Positions 51,643-60,604 of a stretch of 64,000 bases of DNA are shown piece after piece; within the stretch, counting starts at the first letter, position 1, and every line of letters begins with the position of its first letter. The notes beneath the pieces are model-generated. The model saw only the letters and a list, made by a program, of their open reading frames with translations, had not been told where the DNA came from and did no database searches. The position numbers were made by a program, and so were the translations under genes. The stretch comes from Pyxidicoccus caerfyrddinensis (lineage in GTDB: Bacteria > Myxococcota > Myxococcia > Myxococcales > Myxococcaceae). The DNA is taken from the NCBI RefSeq assembly GCF_010894405.1, contig NZ_JAAIYA010000021.1:151066-215065 (forward strand), given 5' to 3'.

Positions 51643-52008
51643 GTTCCACGTGGAACGGGTCAGTCCCCATCGGCGGCGCAGGCCTCGCTTCTGCGCGACA
51701 GGGGCCAGTGGCTGGGGGCACCCGGGGCATGCCGGAAGCCCTTGATGGAGTTCCTTCATCCGTCGGTCGGGGCGCGGCACCGAGCGCCTCGCCCCGACCG
51801 CAACGTCAGCGCCGTGGACGCGATGTGCTGGCAGGTGCAGGCGGATGGGCTCCCGTTCCACGTGGAACCCGACTCCGCCTTCCACGCCACCGTGGTGGCT
51901 CCGCCTCCAGACTTCGCGCGAAGGCGTCCACGGGACTCAACCAGCACCGCACGTGGACCGCTCCCTGTCCCGCCAACACTGCAGGGAGCGGCTGCGGCAG
52001 GACCCCAG

Positions 52009-52341
52009 GTTCCACGTGGAACGGGTCGCCGCGCGGTGTCTGCGTCAGAAGCGGCTGCGGCAGGACCCCACGTTCCACTTGGAACGGGTCGCCGCACGGT
52101 GTCTCCATGCAGAGCGACTGCTGCGGGACCCCACGTTCCACGTGGAACGGGCCGCTCGCTGCACGGTGTCTCCATGCAGAGCGACTGCTGCGGGACCCCA
52201 CGTTCCACGTGGAACAGGCCGCCGCACTCTGCCTGCGTCAGATGCGGCTGCGGTGGGACCCCACGTTCCACGTGGAACGGGTCGCTGCACGGTGTCTCCG
52301 CGCGAACTGCCGGCGCCAGACCTTCACGCTCCAGGTGGCAC
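52009..52341. repeat. 63-67-bp tandem repeats each carrying one parS
   Basis: Six parS-type palindromes start at 52009, 52072, 52135, 52202, 52265 and 52328. Spacing is 63 bp four times and 67 bp once. The spacers share GGGTCGC, CGGTGTCTCC and, before most sites, GGGACCCCAC or GGACCCCAC. The second palindrome has one mismatch and the last is badly decayed. The pattern indicates tandem duplication followed by drift. Confidence 0.85.
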
Positions 52342-53057
52342 GCCCCCAGACCTCTTGCCGCTGCACGGCGCCTGCGCGAAGCGACAGCCAACGGCATCCA
52401 CGTTCCACGTGGAACGCTTCCGACATCTCGGCACCACGCGGTGTCTCCGTGTGAAGCGACGGCCAACGGCGTCCACGCTCGACGCGGCACATGCCCCGGA
52501 CTGCTCGCCGCCGCACGGCGCCTCCGCGCAAGGCATGAACTGCAGGCCTCCAAGCTTCACGTGGACCGCTTCGTGCCCGACTGCCAGCGCGCGGTGTCTC
52601 CACGCGACGCGACCGCCAACGGCATCCACGTTCCACGTGGAACGCGCCCTGACCTCTCGGTTCCGAACCAGGCCTCCGCACGAAGCGGCGGCGTCAGGCT
52701 CCCATGCTCCAGATGGAGAGCGCCTCGCCCTCACCACCGCGAGCCGTCTCCGCGCATGAGTCGATGGCGAAGGGACTCCCTGTTCCACGTGGAACCAGAC
52801 GCCGTGCACATCACTCTTCCCGGCATCGTGAGCACCAGCCCGCCTCCACGACAGTGCCGGTGATGAGCCATCGCGATCCACGTGGAACGTGCCCGCGTCG
52901 CTCCCCTGCTCCGCGCATGGGCTCCACAGGTCCGCATGAAGTCGCGACCACGGAGCACCGAGGTTCCACGTGGAACAGCCCCATGTCCTCAACCACGAAT
53001 CGTGGCCGCTGAACCTGCTCCTGGCTGCCTGACAGCGTGGTTCAGGGGCGCGTCTGC

Positions 53058-53265
53058 GTTCCACGTGGAACACGACCGCGCTTCCGCAGGCCATGCCGCG
53101 AGGCCATCGCTGACTTGCTTCGGTCCGCGTGAAACTCGAAGTGAAGCCATCCACGTTCCACGAGGAACACGACCGCGCTTCCGCGGACCGCGCCGCGAGG
53201 CCATCGCTGACTTGCTTCGGTCCGCGTGAAACTCGAAGTGAAGCCATCCACGATCCACATGGAAC
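53058..53265. repeat. 97-bp tandem repeat with decaying parS copies
   Basis: Palindromes start at 53058 (perfect), 53155 (one mismatch) and 53252 (two mismatches), exactly 97 bp apart. The two 83-bp spacers are nearly identical (ACGACCGCGCTTCCGC at their start; TGAAGCCATCCAC at their end) and differ mainly in a short run near position 20. The spacers are thus better conserved than the sites, implying recent duplication with loss of binding-site function. Confidence 0.85.
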
Positions 53266-53842
53266 GGGATGCCGCGAGGCTCAGTTCAGCGGCGGTTCGA
53301 ACCAGCGTCGCCTTAGAGCTTCATCGCGCAGCTCACGCTCCACATGGGATGCCTCGCCACACCGGTCAGCCCCGCGGCGGTCTGAACCGGTAGGCGCAAA
53401 GCACCACGTGACGCTGACCACGTTCCACGTGGAACGCGAGGTCACACGGCCCGGGTTCGCGGGTAGCTGGCGTCGGTGCGCATGAAGCACTCGTTGAAGC
53501 GCATCGCGCTCCGCGAGGCTCGTGCTCCCGCACGATCCAGCCCAGCGAGAGGCTGGACCGGAAAGCACAACGCACGTGCTGAAGCCGGTAGCGCGGTGCC
53601 TGGAGCCCATGTCGTGCGGGTGGGCGTGATGACGGCTTGAAGCGATGCGCATGAAGCACTCGATGCACGTGGCCGTGTTCCACGTGGAACGTGATGCCGC
53701 GCGAGTTGATGCGGTGGTGGTTTGAACCGGCAGGCTTGAGTCCTCACCTGTCCGGCTGTGCGCCCCTGCACCTGACACCGCGCATGGCCGGCCGGAAGCA
53801 GTTCGCGGTGGATGGACTGAAGGACTGAGTGAAGCCGCCCGC

Positions 53843-54262
53843 GTTCCACGTGGAACACGCGCGGTGCTCGCGCGAACGCGGTTCGAACTGCTGTGCACGA
53901 AGGAGCGGATGGGCCACCTTCGTTCCACGTGGAACGCGACGGCGCCCGCGCGCGTGCGAGCGTGGTCTGAACTGCTGCGCCTGGCGGTGCGAATGGAACG
54001 GCCGTGTTCCACGTGGAACCTGGCGTCGCTCACGCCAGTGCGCACGCGGTCCGAATCGCTGCGCATGAGGGACCGGATGCGTCGCCGCGTTCCACGTGGA
54101 ACCTGGCGTCGCTCACGCCAGTGCGCACGCGGTCCGAACCGTTGCGCCTACGGAACCGGAGGGGCCTCCGTGTTCCACGTGGAACCTGACGGCGCTCACG
54201 CCTGAGAGACCGTGGCTCGGAACCGGCGTGCTTGATGAAGCCACCCTCGTTCCACGTGGAAC
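53843..54262. repeat. 77-84-bp parS repeat block
   Basis: Six perfect parS sites start at 53843, 53922, 54006, 54089, 54172 and 54249. Spacers after the 54006 and 54089 sites share the first 36 bases and then diverge (both begin CTGGCGTCGCTCACGCCAG, itself a small inverted repeat). The gap from 53677 to 53843 is 166 bp, twice 83, as if one site between them was lost. Confidence 0.8.
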
Positions 54263-54844
54263 TCGCGGCTGCGTCGTTCAACTCAGCATCGGTTCGACCA
54301 CGTGCTCTCGAGGAACGGGCTGGAGCCATCGCGCTTCACGCGGGACGCGATGTCATCCGCGCCCGTGGTTCGAACCGAGGTGCTCGAGGACGGAGCCGCC
54401 CGTGTTCCACGTGGAACGAGAACACGGTGCGGCGCAGTCACCGCGGACGCGCCCACTGCCGCGCATGGACGCGCTGGACCGGGCACCTCGTTCCACGTGA
54501 AACACCGTCCCTGCGCCGCGGCAGTTGAGCCATCTCCTCCGCCGCGCTCCGCCGGCCGCATGCTTCGCCGCACCAGGTTCCACGTGGAACAGCAGGACGC
54601 CATCGGCCGCGCGCATCCATGCGCTCGCCAGGAACACCTCCCAGTCCACGACGCGCCGTGGCCTCTCGCCATCAACACGCCACGAACACCTCACCGTCCA
54701 CGCGCCTTGGACCGCCCGCGCGTGCCACGAAACCCTCACCACTCCGCGCGCCTCCCCTCCCGCCGCGCCAACGTCTTCTCCCTGACGGGCGCGCCCGGGC
54801 CTGTCGTTGACGGAGGTGCTCGCGTCGGGTCACCTCGAAGCCCA

Positions 54845-57325
54845 ATGCCTGAGCGCTCAGCCCCGCCCGAACCTCCGACAGACGACGAGCTGCACTTCCG
54901 TACCTTCGCCGCGGCCATGCCCCAGATTGTCTGGACCGCCACCGCCACCGGCGAGACGACCTACTTCAACCCCGCCTGGCACGCCTTCACCGGACTGCCC
55001 ACGCACGTGCTCGGCGCGGCGGCCTGGGATGCCGCACTTCATCCCGATGAGCTCACCTCGACCGTGGCCATCTGCAGGCAGGCCGATGCCACGGGCTCGC
55101 CCTTCTCGCTCGAGCTGCGCCTTCGCCGCGCGGACGGCACCTGGCGCTGGCACCACACCCAGTCCATGCCCGTGAAGAACCCGGACGGCTCCGTCCGCTT
55201 CCGGCTGGGCACCGCCATCGACATCCACGAACAACGGCTCGTCCGCAGCCGGCTCGAAGAGAGCGAGCAGCGGCTGGCCCTGGCACTCGAGTCCTCCTAC
55301 CTGGGTACCTGGGACTGGGACATCGCCACCGACTCGCTGCGCTTCGACCCGCGCTGCGAGCAGGTCTTCGGCATCGCACCGGGCTCGTTCCGCGGCACCT
55401 TCCGTGCGGACTTCATCCAGCTCGTTCACCCCGACGACCGCTCCCGCGTCGTCGCGCATGTCGAGGCCAGCATCCGCGAGCACTCCTCCTACCGCCTCGA
55501 GTACCGCACCGTCTGGCGCGACGGCGGCATCCACTGGGTCCAGTCGCTCGGCCGCGCGTACTACGACGCGGTGACGGGCCTGCCCACGCGCATGGCCGGC
55601 ACCGTCACCAACATCGACGAGCGCAAGACGCAGGAAGCTCGCTTCGAGCACCTCGTGCAGACCGCCGGACTCGGGCTCTGGTACTGCGACCTGCCGCTCG
55701 ACGTCATGGACTGCAACGCCATCTACCGCCAGCAGCACGCTCTCCCCGCCGAAGGCCCGGTGACACGAGCGCGGTTGCACGAGTGCGTCGCCCCGGAGGA
55801 CGTGCCCCGAGTGGCCGAAGCCTTCCAGCGCGCGCACTCGGAACGGGTGCCTTATGACGTCCGCTACCGCGTGCTCGTGCCCCGCGACGAGGGCGGCGGC
55901 GTCCGGGTCCGGTGGGTCCACGCCCAGGGCCGCGTCTCCTTCGACGCGCACGGCACGCCGAAGCGGTTCGACGGACTCACGCGCGATGTCACCGCCGAGC
56001 AGCAGCTCGAGGAGTCCCTACGCCAGACGCTGCAGGAGAAGAACGAGTCACTCCAGACGCTGGAGCTGGTGAACTCGACGGGCCAGGCGCTGGCCGCGGA
56101 GCTCCAGCTCGAGAAGCTGGTGCAGGGCGTGACGGACGCGGCGACGCGGCTGACCAAGGCCGCGTTCGGCGCGTTCTTCTACAACGTGCTCAACGAGCGT
56201 GGTGAGTCGTACATGCTGTACACGCTCTCCGGCGTGGCGAAGGAGGCGTTCTCGAAGTTCCCCATGCCTCGCTCGACGCCCGTGTTCGAGCCCACCTTCA
56301 AGGGCACGGGCATCGTCCGCAGCGATGACATCACGAAGGACCCACGCTACGGCCACAACCCGCCGCGACGCGGAATGCCCGAGGGCCACCTGCCCGTGCG
56401 CAGCTACCTCGCCGTGCCCGTCATCTCGCGCTCGGGCGAGGTGATGGGTGGCTTGTTCTTCGGCCACCCCACCCCGGGCACCTTCACGGCTCGCGAAGAG
56501 ACGCTCGTCGCGGGGCTCGCGGCCCAGGTCGCCGTGGCCATGGACAACGCCCGGCTGTTCCAGCGCGCGCAGGAGGCCATCGCTTCACGCGACACGTTCC
56601 TGTCCATCGCCTCGCACGAGCTGCGCACGCCCATCACCTCCATGAAGATGCAGGCGCAGTACGTGCGCAAGCGCATCTCCGCGGGCGACCCGGCCGCCTT
56701 CGAACCCGAGCGCGTCACGCGGCTCGTCGAGCAGACGGAGCGCTCCATCGGCAGGCTCAGCCGGCTCGTCGAGGACATGCTCGACATCTCCCGCATCGCC
56801 ACGGGGCGGCTGAACATCCAGCCCGAGCCGGTGGACCTCGCCGAGCTCACCGGTGACGTGGTGGAGCGCTTCCGGCAGCAACTCACCGAGGCCGGCCATG
56901 GGCTCGAGCTGCACCTGGCGTCCGGCGTCGTTGGACGGTGGGACCGCTACCGGCTGGAGCAGGTGCTGACGAACCTGCTCACCAACGCGCTCAAGTACGC
57001 GCCGGGCACGCCACTCAAGGTGACGGCGCAAGCGGTGGGGAGCTCGGCACGGGTGGAGGTGCAGGACCGCGGACCGGGCATCCCTCCCGAGTTCCAACAC
57101 CGCATCTTCGAGCGCTTCGAGCGGCTCGTCGGCGCGAGCGAGGTCAGCGGGCTCGGCCTCGGACTGCACATCGCCCGGCACATCGTCGAGGCACACGGAG
57201 GCACGTTGCGCGTGCGCAGCGCGGTTGGCGACGGCGCAGCCTTCATCGTGGAGCTTCCCGTCGCGGGGCCTGCGGACTTCGCGGCCCCGACTCAGGAGCG
57301 CGGCGCCACGAGCTCCGCGACGTAG
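54845..57325 (+). CDS. Multi-PAS/GAF sensor histidine kinase
   Basis: I start at ATG 54845 (MPERSAPPEPPTDDELHFRTFAAAMPQIVW); longer frames run into the parS array and have no support. The 826-residue cytosolic protein has three PAS domains (about 15-135, 140-265, 270-385; each with PAC ends such as RFRLGTAIDIHEQ, RMAGTVTNIDERK and RFDGLTRDVTAEQ). A coiled linker and a GAF domain follow (about 415-575). HisKA has phospho-acceptor His in SIASHELRTPITS (about 589). HATPase motifs are NLLTNALKYAP, VQDRGPGIPP and GLGLGLHIARH. No receiver and no membrane span. Its promoter lies within or beside the last parS sites. Confidence 0.9.
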   Translation: MPERSAPPEPPTDDELHFRTFAAAMPQIVWTATATGETTYFNPAWHAFTGLPTHVLGAAAWDAALHPDELTSTVAICRQADATGSPFSLELRLRRADGTWRWHHTQSMPVKNPDGSVRFRLGTAIDIHEQRLVRSRLEESEQRLALALESSYLGTWDWDIATDSLRFDPRCEQVFGIAPGSFRGTFRADFIQLVHPDDRSRVVAHVEASIREHSSYRLEYRTVWRDGGIHWVQSLGRAYYDAVTGLPTRMAGTVTNIDERKTQEARFEHLVQTAGLGLWYCDLPLDVMDCNAIYRQQHALPAEGPVTRARLHECVAPEDVPRVAEAFQRAHSERVPYDVRYRVLVPRDEGGGVRVRWVHAQGRVSFDAHGTPKRFDGLTRDVTAEQQLEESLRQTLQEKNESLQTLELVNSTGQALAAELQLEKLVQGVTDAATRLTKAAFGAFFYNVLNERGESYMLYTLSGVAKEAFSKFPMPRSTPVFEPTFKGTGIVRSDDITKDPRYGHNPPRRGMPEGHLPVRSYLAVPVISRSGEVMGGLFFGHPTPGTFTAREETLVAGLAAQVAVAMDNARLFQRAQEAIASRDTFLSIASHELRTPITSMKMQAQYVRKRISAGDPAAFEPERVTRLVEQTERSIGRLSRLVEDMLDISRIATGRLNIQPEPVDLAELTGDVVERFRQQLTEAGHGLELHLASGVVGRWDRYRLEQVLTNLLTNALKYAPGTPLKVTAQAVGSSARVEVQDRGPGIPPEFQHRIFERFERLVGASEVSGLGLGLHIARHIVEAHGGTLRVRSAVGDGAAFIVELPVAGPADFAAPTQERGATSSAT

Positions 57326-57570
57326 GCCTGCTCGTGCCGGGGCTTCGGACGTCGAAGTGCTCGCTTACGCGCGCGGCGTCACGGGCTCCACGAAGTACGC
57401 CTGCTTGTGCCGGGGCTTCGGACGTCGAGGTGCTCGCTCACGCGCGCGGCGTCACGGGATTCATGAAGCAGTCCGCTTGTGCAGGGCCCCGGTCGCCGCG
57501 GCTCCGACTCAAGAGCGCGGCGCCACCGGCTCCACGAAGTACGCCTGCTTGTGCCGGGGCTCGGCGTCGT
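57298..57570. repeat. About 72-bp tandem repeat spanning two convergent gene ends
   Basis: GCGCGGCG-led units start near 57298, 57371, 57444 and 57515 (73, 73, 71 bp). Units share CACGGGCTCCACGAAGTAC and GCCTGCTTGTGCCGGGGC with changes. The first overlaps the last codons of the histidine kinase gene. The fourth is the true 3' end of the minus-strand gene at 57509, and the second still encodes its terminal peptide (RHKQAYFVEPVTPRA and a stop) on the minus strand. So the tail of that gene was duplicated into the gap. Confidence 0.8.
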
Positions 57571-58171
57571 ACGCCGCGGCGAGCTTGCGCGCGACGTCCT
57601 CGCTCGGATGCACGGCCACTTCCACACGGTTGCCGTGCTCATCCTGGCGGATGACGGCCCAGCCACTTCGCGGCGGCTTCGACTGCGACTGCGGCGGCGG
57701 TGTTCCACGGGCCTCGACGGCGTACCACTGCTTGTGGGCCCGGGCCTCCATCAGCCGCGCGAGGCACTCGGCACGGGCGCGGACCTGCATCACGCAGACG
57801 TCATGGCGATTGCCCGTGTCGTCCTGCCGGTAGACGGCCCAGCCGTTCCTCGCGCGAGGCTTCCCCTCATCCGCGCGCCACTCCACTTCCGCGCTCCACC
57901 AACCGAGGTGCGCGAGCGCGTGGTCGATTTCCTCCGCGTCCGTGAAGACCTGGAACGAGTCAGTACGCTCGCGGTAGAGGGCCACCACCGTCAGGCCGCA
58001 GTCCGCGCGCCAGAGCCAGAACTCCGTCGGCCCGAGCCCATCACCTTGCGCATCCCTTCCGTGCGGCGGCCCGAGGCGTCGCTCGAAACCGGCACGCGAC
58101 TCGCGCGCGAGCACGTCGTGGTTGCGGTCGTACATCCAGACGAGTGGCCCTTCCGTGCGCAGCGGCTTCAT
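57509..58171 (-). CDS. Protein with two internal repeats, unknown family
   Basis: Starting at ATG 58171 (MKPLRTEGPLVWMYDRNHDV) gives 220 residues. The C-terminal half has two homologous modules: GWAVYRQDDTGNRHDVCVMQVRARAECLARLMEARAHKQWYAVE and GWAVIRQDEHGNRVEVAVHPSEDVARKLAAAYDAEPRHKQAYFVEP. Each is a beta-beta-alpha-beta unit somewhat like SPOR or other small RNP-fold modules, though I would not claim the family. The N-terminal third contains WLWRADCGLTVVALYRERTDSFQVF. No signal peptide. Confidence 0.65.
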   Translation of the reverse strand: MKPLRTEGPLVWMYDRNHDVLARESRAGFERRLGPPHGRDAQGDGLGPTEFWLWRADCGLTVVALYRERTDSFQVFTDAEEIDHALAHLGWWSAEVEWRADEGKPRARNGWAVYRQDDTGNRHDVCVMQVRARAECLARLMEARAHKQWYAVEARGTPPPQSQSKPPRSGWAVIRQDEHGNRVEVAVHPSEDVARKLAAAYDAEPRHKQAYFVEPVAPRS

Positions 58172-58297
58172 CCGTGGCACCCCCACCACGAAACTAACGG
58201 TGGGCCCGCGCCGCGCCACTCGCGCGGCGCTCCGTCACGCCCTTCGCTGAAACGTGCCAACAGTTCCGCGAACGGGCACAGCGCCGCACCTCACCTG

Positions 58298-58924
58298 TCA
58301 CTTCCCCGCGTGGAACAGATAGCCGGCCGCGAGCTGGTACAGCTCCCGCTCCAGCAGTCCGCCCTTGAGCAATTCGGGGCGCTCGGTGACGGCCTTGTGG
58401 GTCAGCGCTTCGAGTGCAGTCTCGAGAATCACCGCCGCGACCGCGGGCTGCATGCCCCTGGGCAGACGCCGCGCGTGGGCGCGGAGGAACCGCTCAATCA
58501 ATTCCGTGATGCGCCGATTCGTGTCCATCACCTCCGCGATGCGCCCCACGCGCGGCACCTGCTCGAAGAGGATTTTGTGGAGCGAGGGAGAGATGCGGTG
58601 CGTATCCACGCCGAGACGGATGATGGCGCGCAGGCCGTCCTCGAGCGATGCACCTCCCAATCCGGCGAAGGCTTCCTCCGCGACCTGGACCATCTCTCCG
58701 GCGTGACGCTCGATGAGCGCGGCGACCAGGGCCTCCTTGCTCGGAAAGTATTGGTAGAGCGAGCCCACGCTCACGCCGGCCCGCTCGGCGACTCGCGCGG
58801 TGGTCGCCTTTTCGTAACCGTGTTCCACCAGAACCTGAGCCGCCGCTTCGAGCAACGCGTCCACCGTCGCCCGTGAGCGCGCCTGACGCGGCAGTTTCCG
58901 AGGGGTTGTCTCGACGGACGTCAT
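58298..58924 (-). CDS. TetR-family repressor
   Basis: The start at ATG 58924 (MTSVETTPRKLPRQARSRATVDALLEAAAQVLVEHGYEKATTARVAERAGVSVGSLYQYFPSKEALVAAL) gives 208 residues with the full TetR DNA-binding domain and a helical ligand domain. It is divergent from an SDR gene with an 82-bp gap that contains a nested inverted repeat. Control of the SDR-cupin unit and of itself is a strong inference from layout. Confidence 0.92.
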   Translation of the reverse strand: MTSVETTPRKLPRQARSRATVDALLEAAAQVLVEHGYEKATTARVAERAGVSVGSLYQYFPSKEALVAALIERHAGEMVQVAEEAFAGLGGASLEDGLRAIIRLGVDTHRISPSLHKILFEQVPRVGRIAEVMDTNRRITELIERFLRAHARRLPRGMQPAVAAVILETALEALTHKAVTERPELLKGGLLERELYQLAAGYLFHAGK

Positions 58925-58943
58925 GCGTTTCGGGCGCTCCTGA

Positions 58944-58976
58944 ATGCGAATACCGAATGTGACGAAACATTCGCAT
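58944..58976. promoter_or_regulatory. Nested inverted repeat, probable TetR operator
   Basis: Outer arms ATGCGAAT (58944-58951) and ATTCGCAT (58969-58976), and inner arms CGAATGT (58954-58960) and ACATTCG (58967-58973), are all perfect. They lie in the middle of the TetR/SDR divergent gap. The AT-rich context suggests overlap with both promoters. Confidence 0.7.
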
Positions 58977-59006
58977 ATTGCTTCCGCGTCAACAACGGAG
59001 GCACGC

Positions 59007-59852
59007 ATGGAAGGTCGAAGCACTTCGGAAGCTCGGAACAACAACGGCAAGGTGGTCCTGGTGACGGGCGCATCCTCGGGCCTCGGCCGGGCCACGGCGG
59101 CGCGGCTCGTCCAGCGCGGCCACCGCGTCTACGGCACCAGCCGGCAGCCGGCGGGTGAGACGGACTGGCCCATGCTCACGCTCGACGTGTGCTCGGACGG
59201 TTCGGTGGAGGCTTGCGTCGGTGAGGTGCTCGCTCGTGAAGGGCGCATCGATGCGCTGGTGAACAACGCCGGCTACGCCTTCATCGGCGCGGTGGAGGAG
59301 ACGCGCCTGGAGGATGCGCGCGCGCAGCTGGAGACGAACTTCTTCGGCGCGCTGCGGATGATGCTGGCGGTGCTGCCGACGATGCGCGCGCGGGGCTCGG
59401 GGCACATCGTCAACATCAGCTCGCTGTCGGGTGCGGTGGCGGTGCCGTTCCTCGGTGCGTATGCGGCGAGCAAGCACGCGCTGGAAGCCATGTCGGAGGC
59501 GCTCGCGCACGAGCTGCGCGACACGCGGCTCCGAGTCACGCTCCTCGAGCCCGACGGCATGCGCACGCGCATCGGCTTCCACCATCCCCACGTCGAGCAC
59601 CCGGAGCTCGCGCCCCGGCGCAAGCGGCTGGTGTCCCTGCTGGAGCGGGCGACGCGCGAGGAAGGGAATGACCCCGACCTGCTGGCCCGCGTCGTGGAAC
59701 AGGTCATCGAAGACAGTGCGCCGCCGCTACGCATCGCCATCGGCGAGGGGGCGAAGCGGCTCATCGAGGCCCGCCGCACCTTGTCCGAAGCTGAGTTCAG
59801 CAAGCTGCTGGCCACGGCCCTCCAGCTCGACACCGACACGGTTGCAGCTTGA
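59007..59852 (+). CDS. Short-chain dehydrogenase/reductase
   Basis: The 281-residue classical SDR has VVLVTGASSGLGRATAARLVQRG (TGxxxGxG cofactor motif), VNNAGYAFIGAVEE (NNAG), IVNISSLSGAVAVPFLGAYAASKHALEAM (Ser, then YxxxK as Y-A-A-S-K), and LEPDGMRTRIG. A GGAGG site precedes the ATG at 59007. The cofactor preference and substrate cannot be read. Likely TetR-controlled and co-transcribed with the cupin gene 10 bp downstream. Confidence 0.92.
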   Translation: MEGRSTSEARNNNGKVVLVTGASSGLGRATAARLVQRGHRVYGTSRQPAGETDWPMLTLDVCSDGSVEACVGEVLAREGRIDALVNNAGYAFIGAVEETRLEDARAQLETNFFGALRMMLAVLPTMRARGSGHIVNISSLSGAVAVPFLGAYAASKHALEAMSEALAHELRDTRLRVTLLEPDGMRTRIGFHHPHVEHPELAPRRKRLVSLLERATREEGNDPDLLARVVEQVIEDSAPPLRIAIGEGAKRLIEARRTLSEAEFSKLLATALQLDTDTVAA

Positions 59853-59862
59853 GGAGGCGGTG

Positions 59863-60252
59863 ATGACGGGCCTGTGCTTCACCATCGCCACGGAGCTCGC
59901 GGCGATTGCCGACCCTCGTCATGCCCGGATGCTCGGTGACTTCGCAGCGCCGCGCGACGCGATGCTCGGCGTCATCCGGATTGGCGTGGAGGGAACGGAG
60001 GGCTTCTGGGAGCGCCATGACGGAGGGGACGAGCTGCTCGTGCTCGTCTCCGGGCGCATGACGATGACACTGCGTCCGGCGAGCGGACCGGACCAGGCGC
60101 ATGACCTCGGTGCGGGAGACGCGCTGCTGATACCGAGAGGCGTGGCCCACTCAGGGCGGCTGCACACGCCCGAGGTCCACATCCTGTTCGTCACGCCCCG
60201 CGACGGGAACGAGGCGTGGACCGAACATCCCGAGGGAAAGCGCCGGCACTGA
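59863..60252 (+). CDS. Small cupin-domain protein
   Basis: The 129-residue product, with GGAGG before ATG 59863, has FWERHDGGDELLVLVSGRMTMTLRPAS (cupin motif 1: HxxxDE-type metal site) and LGAGDALLIPRGVAHSGRLHTPEVHILFVTP (motif 2: G-D-P-G-H). Single cupins beside SDRs may act as isomerases or sensors. Same operon as the SDR gene. Confidence 0.85.
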   Translation: MTGLCFTIATELAAIADPRHARMLGDFAAPRDAMLGVIRIGVEGTEGFWERHDGGDELLVLVSGRMTMTLRPASGPDQAHDLGAGDALLIPRGVAHSGRLHTPEVHILFVTPRDGNEAWTEHPEGKRRH

Positions 60253-60388
60253 GCGGCGCACCGCGCGGGGGAGCGGCCCGGGTCCTCGCTGTCATGCGAG
60301 GGCCCGGGTCTGTTCCACGGAGCGGGCATCCGCGAGCCTCCGGGGCGGAGTACCTGGTTGGCGCCCCCCTACCCTGCTCTGGCGTGCG

Positions 60389-60604
60389 CACCGGAAGGAA
60401 CGTTCCTTCCACGACGGGCGCCGCCGCCCGGCCCTCCTCCGACTCGGGCACCGGAAGGAACGTTCCTTCCACGACGGGCGCCGCCGCCCGGCCCTCCTCC
60501 GACTCGGGCACCGGAAGGAACGTTCCTTCCACGACGGGCGCCGCCGCCCGGCCCTCCTCCGACTCCGGTACCGGAAGGAACGTTCCTTCCGCGACGGGTA
60601 CCGC
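60389..60604 (-). repeat. 60-bp repeat array with 18-bp palindromes behind rsmG
   Basis: Four copies of the perfect palindrome GGAAGGAACGTTCCTTCC are at 60393-60410, 60453-60470, 60513-60530 and 60573-60590, exactly 60 bp apart. The units around the middle copies are identical over the whole 60 bp; the rsmG-proximal one differs at a few bases. The period is divisible by three. On the minus strand the frame that continues past the rsmG TAG stop is open through the array and reads VEGTFLPVPESEEGRAAAPV repeatedly. Confidence 0.9.

Larger units (their letters stand above)
51643..54590. promoter_or_regulatory. parS centromere cluster: 21 perfect sites plus variants
   Basis: Perfect GTTCCACGTGGAAC palindromes start at 51643, 51855, 52009, 52135, 52202, 52265, 52402, 52630, 52782, 52963, 53058, 53422, 53677, 53843, 53922, 54006, 54089, 54172, 54249, 54404 and 54577. 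One-mismatch copies start at 52072 (CTTG core), 52875 (GATCC arm), 53155 (CGAG core) and 54490 (GAAAC arm). More decayed copies start at 52328, 52477, 52554, 52706, 53252, 53337 and 54333. The motif is the ParB binding site known from M. xanthus, where most of the two dozen parS sites are likewise clustered. No gene lies within. ParB loads here, slides as a CTP clamp, and is moved by ParA. Confidence 0.95.

Noticed and set aside
50118..51730. Minus-strand frames of 319 and 218 codons between parA and the parS array
   Set aside because: Amino acid make-up looks random for GC-rich DNA, codon bias is weak and no family is recognisable.
51559..52863. A 434-codon plus-strand frame through the left half of the parS array
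   Set aside because: Its translation is dominated by peptides produced by the parS repeats (HVPRGTG and similar), with no ribosome site, no domain and no coding bias.
54302..54844. Extending the histidine kinase N-terminus by 181 codons into the parS array
   Set aside because: The extra residues come from parS repeats and Pro/Arg-rich spacer; the PAS domain begins right after the ATG at 54845.
60389..60604. CRISPR array reading of the 60-bp repeats
   Set aside because: There are no unique spacers: the full 60-bp units are repeated, and no cas genes are present.
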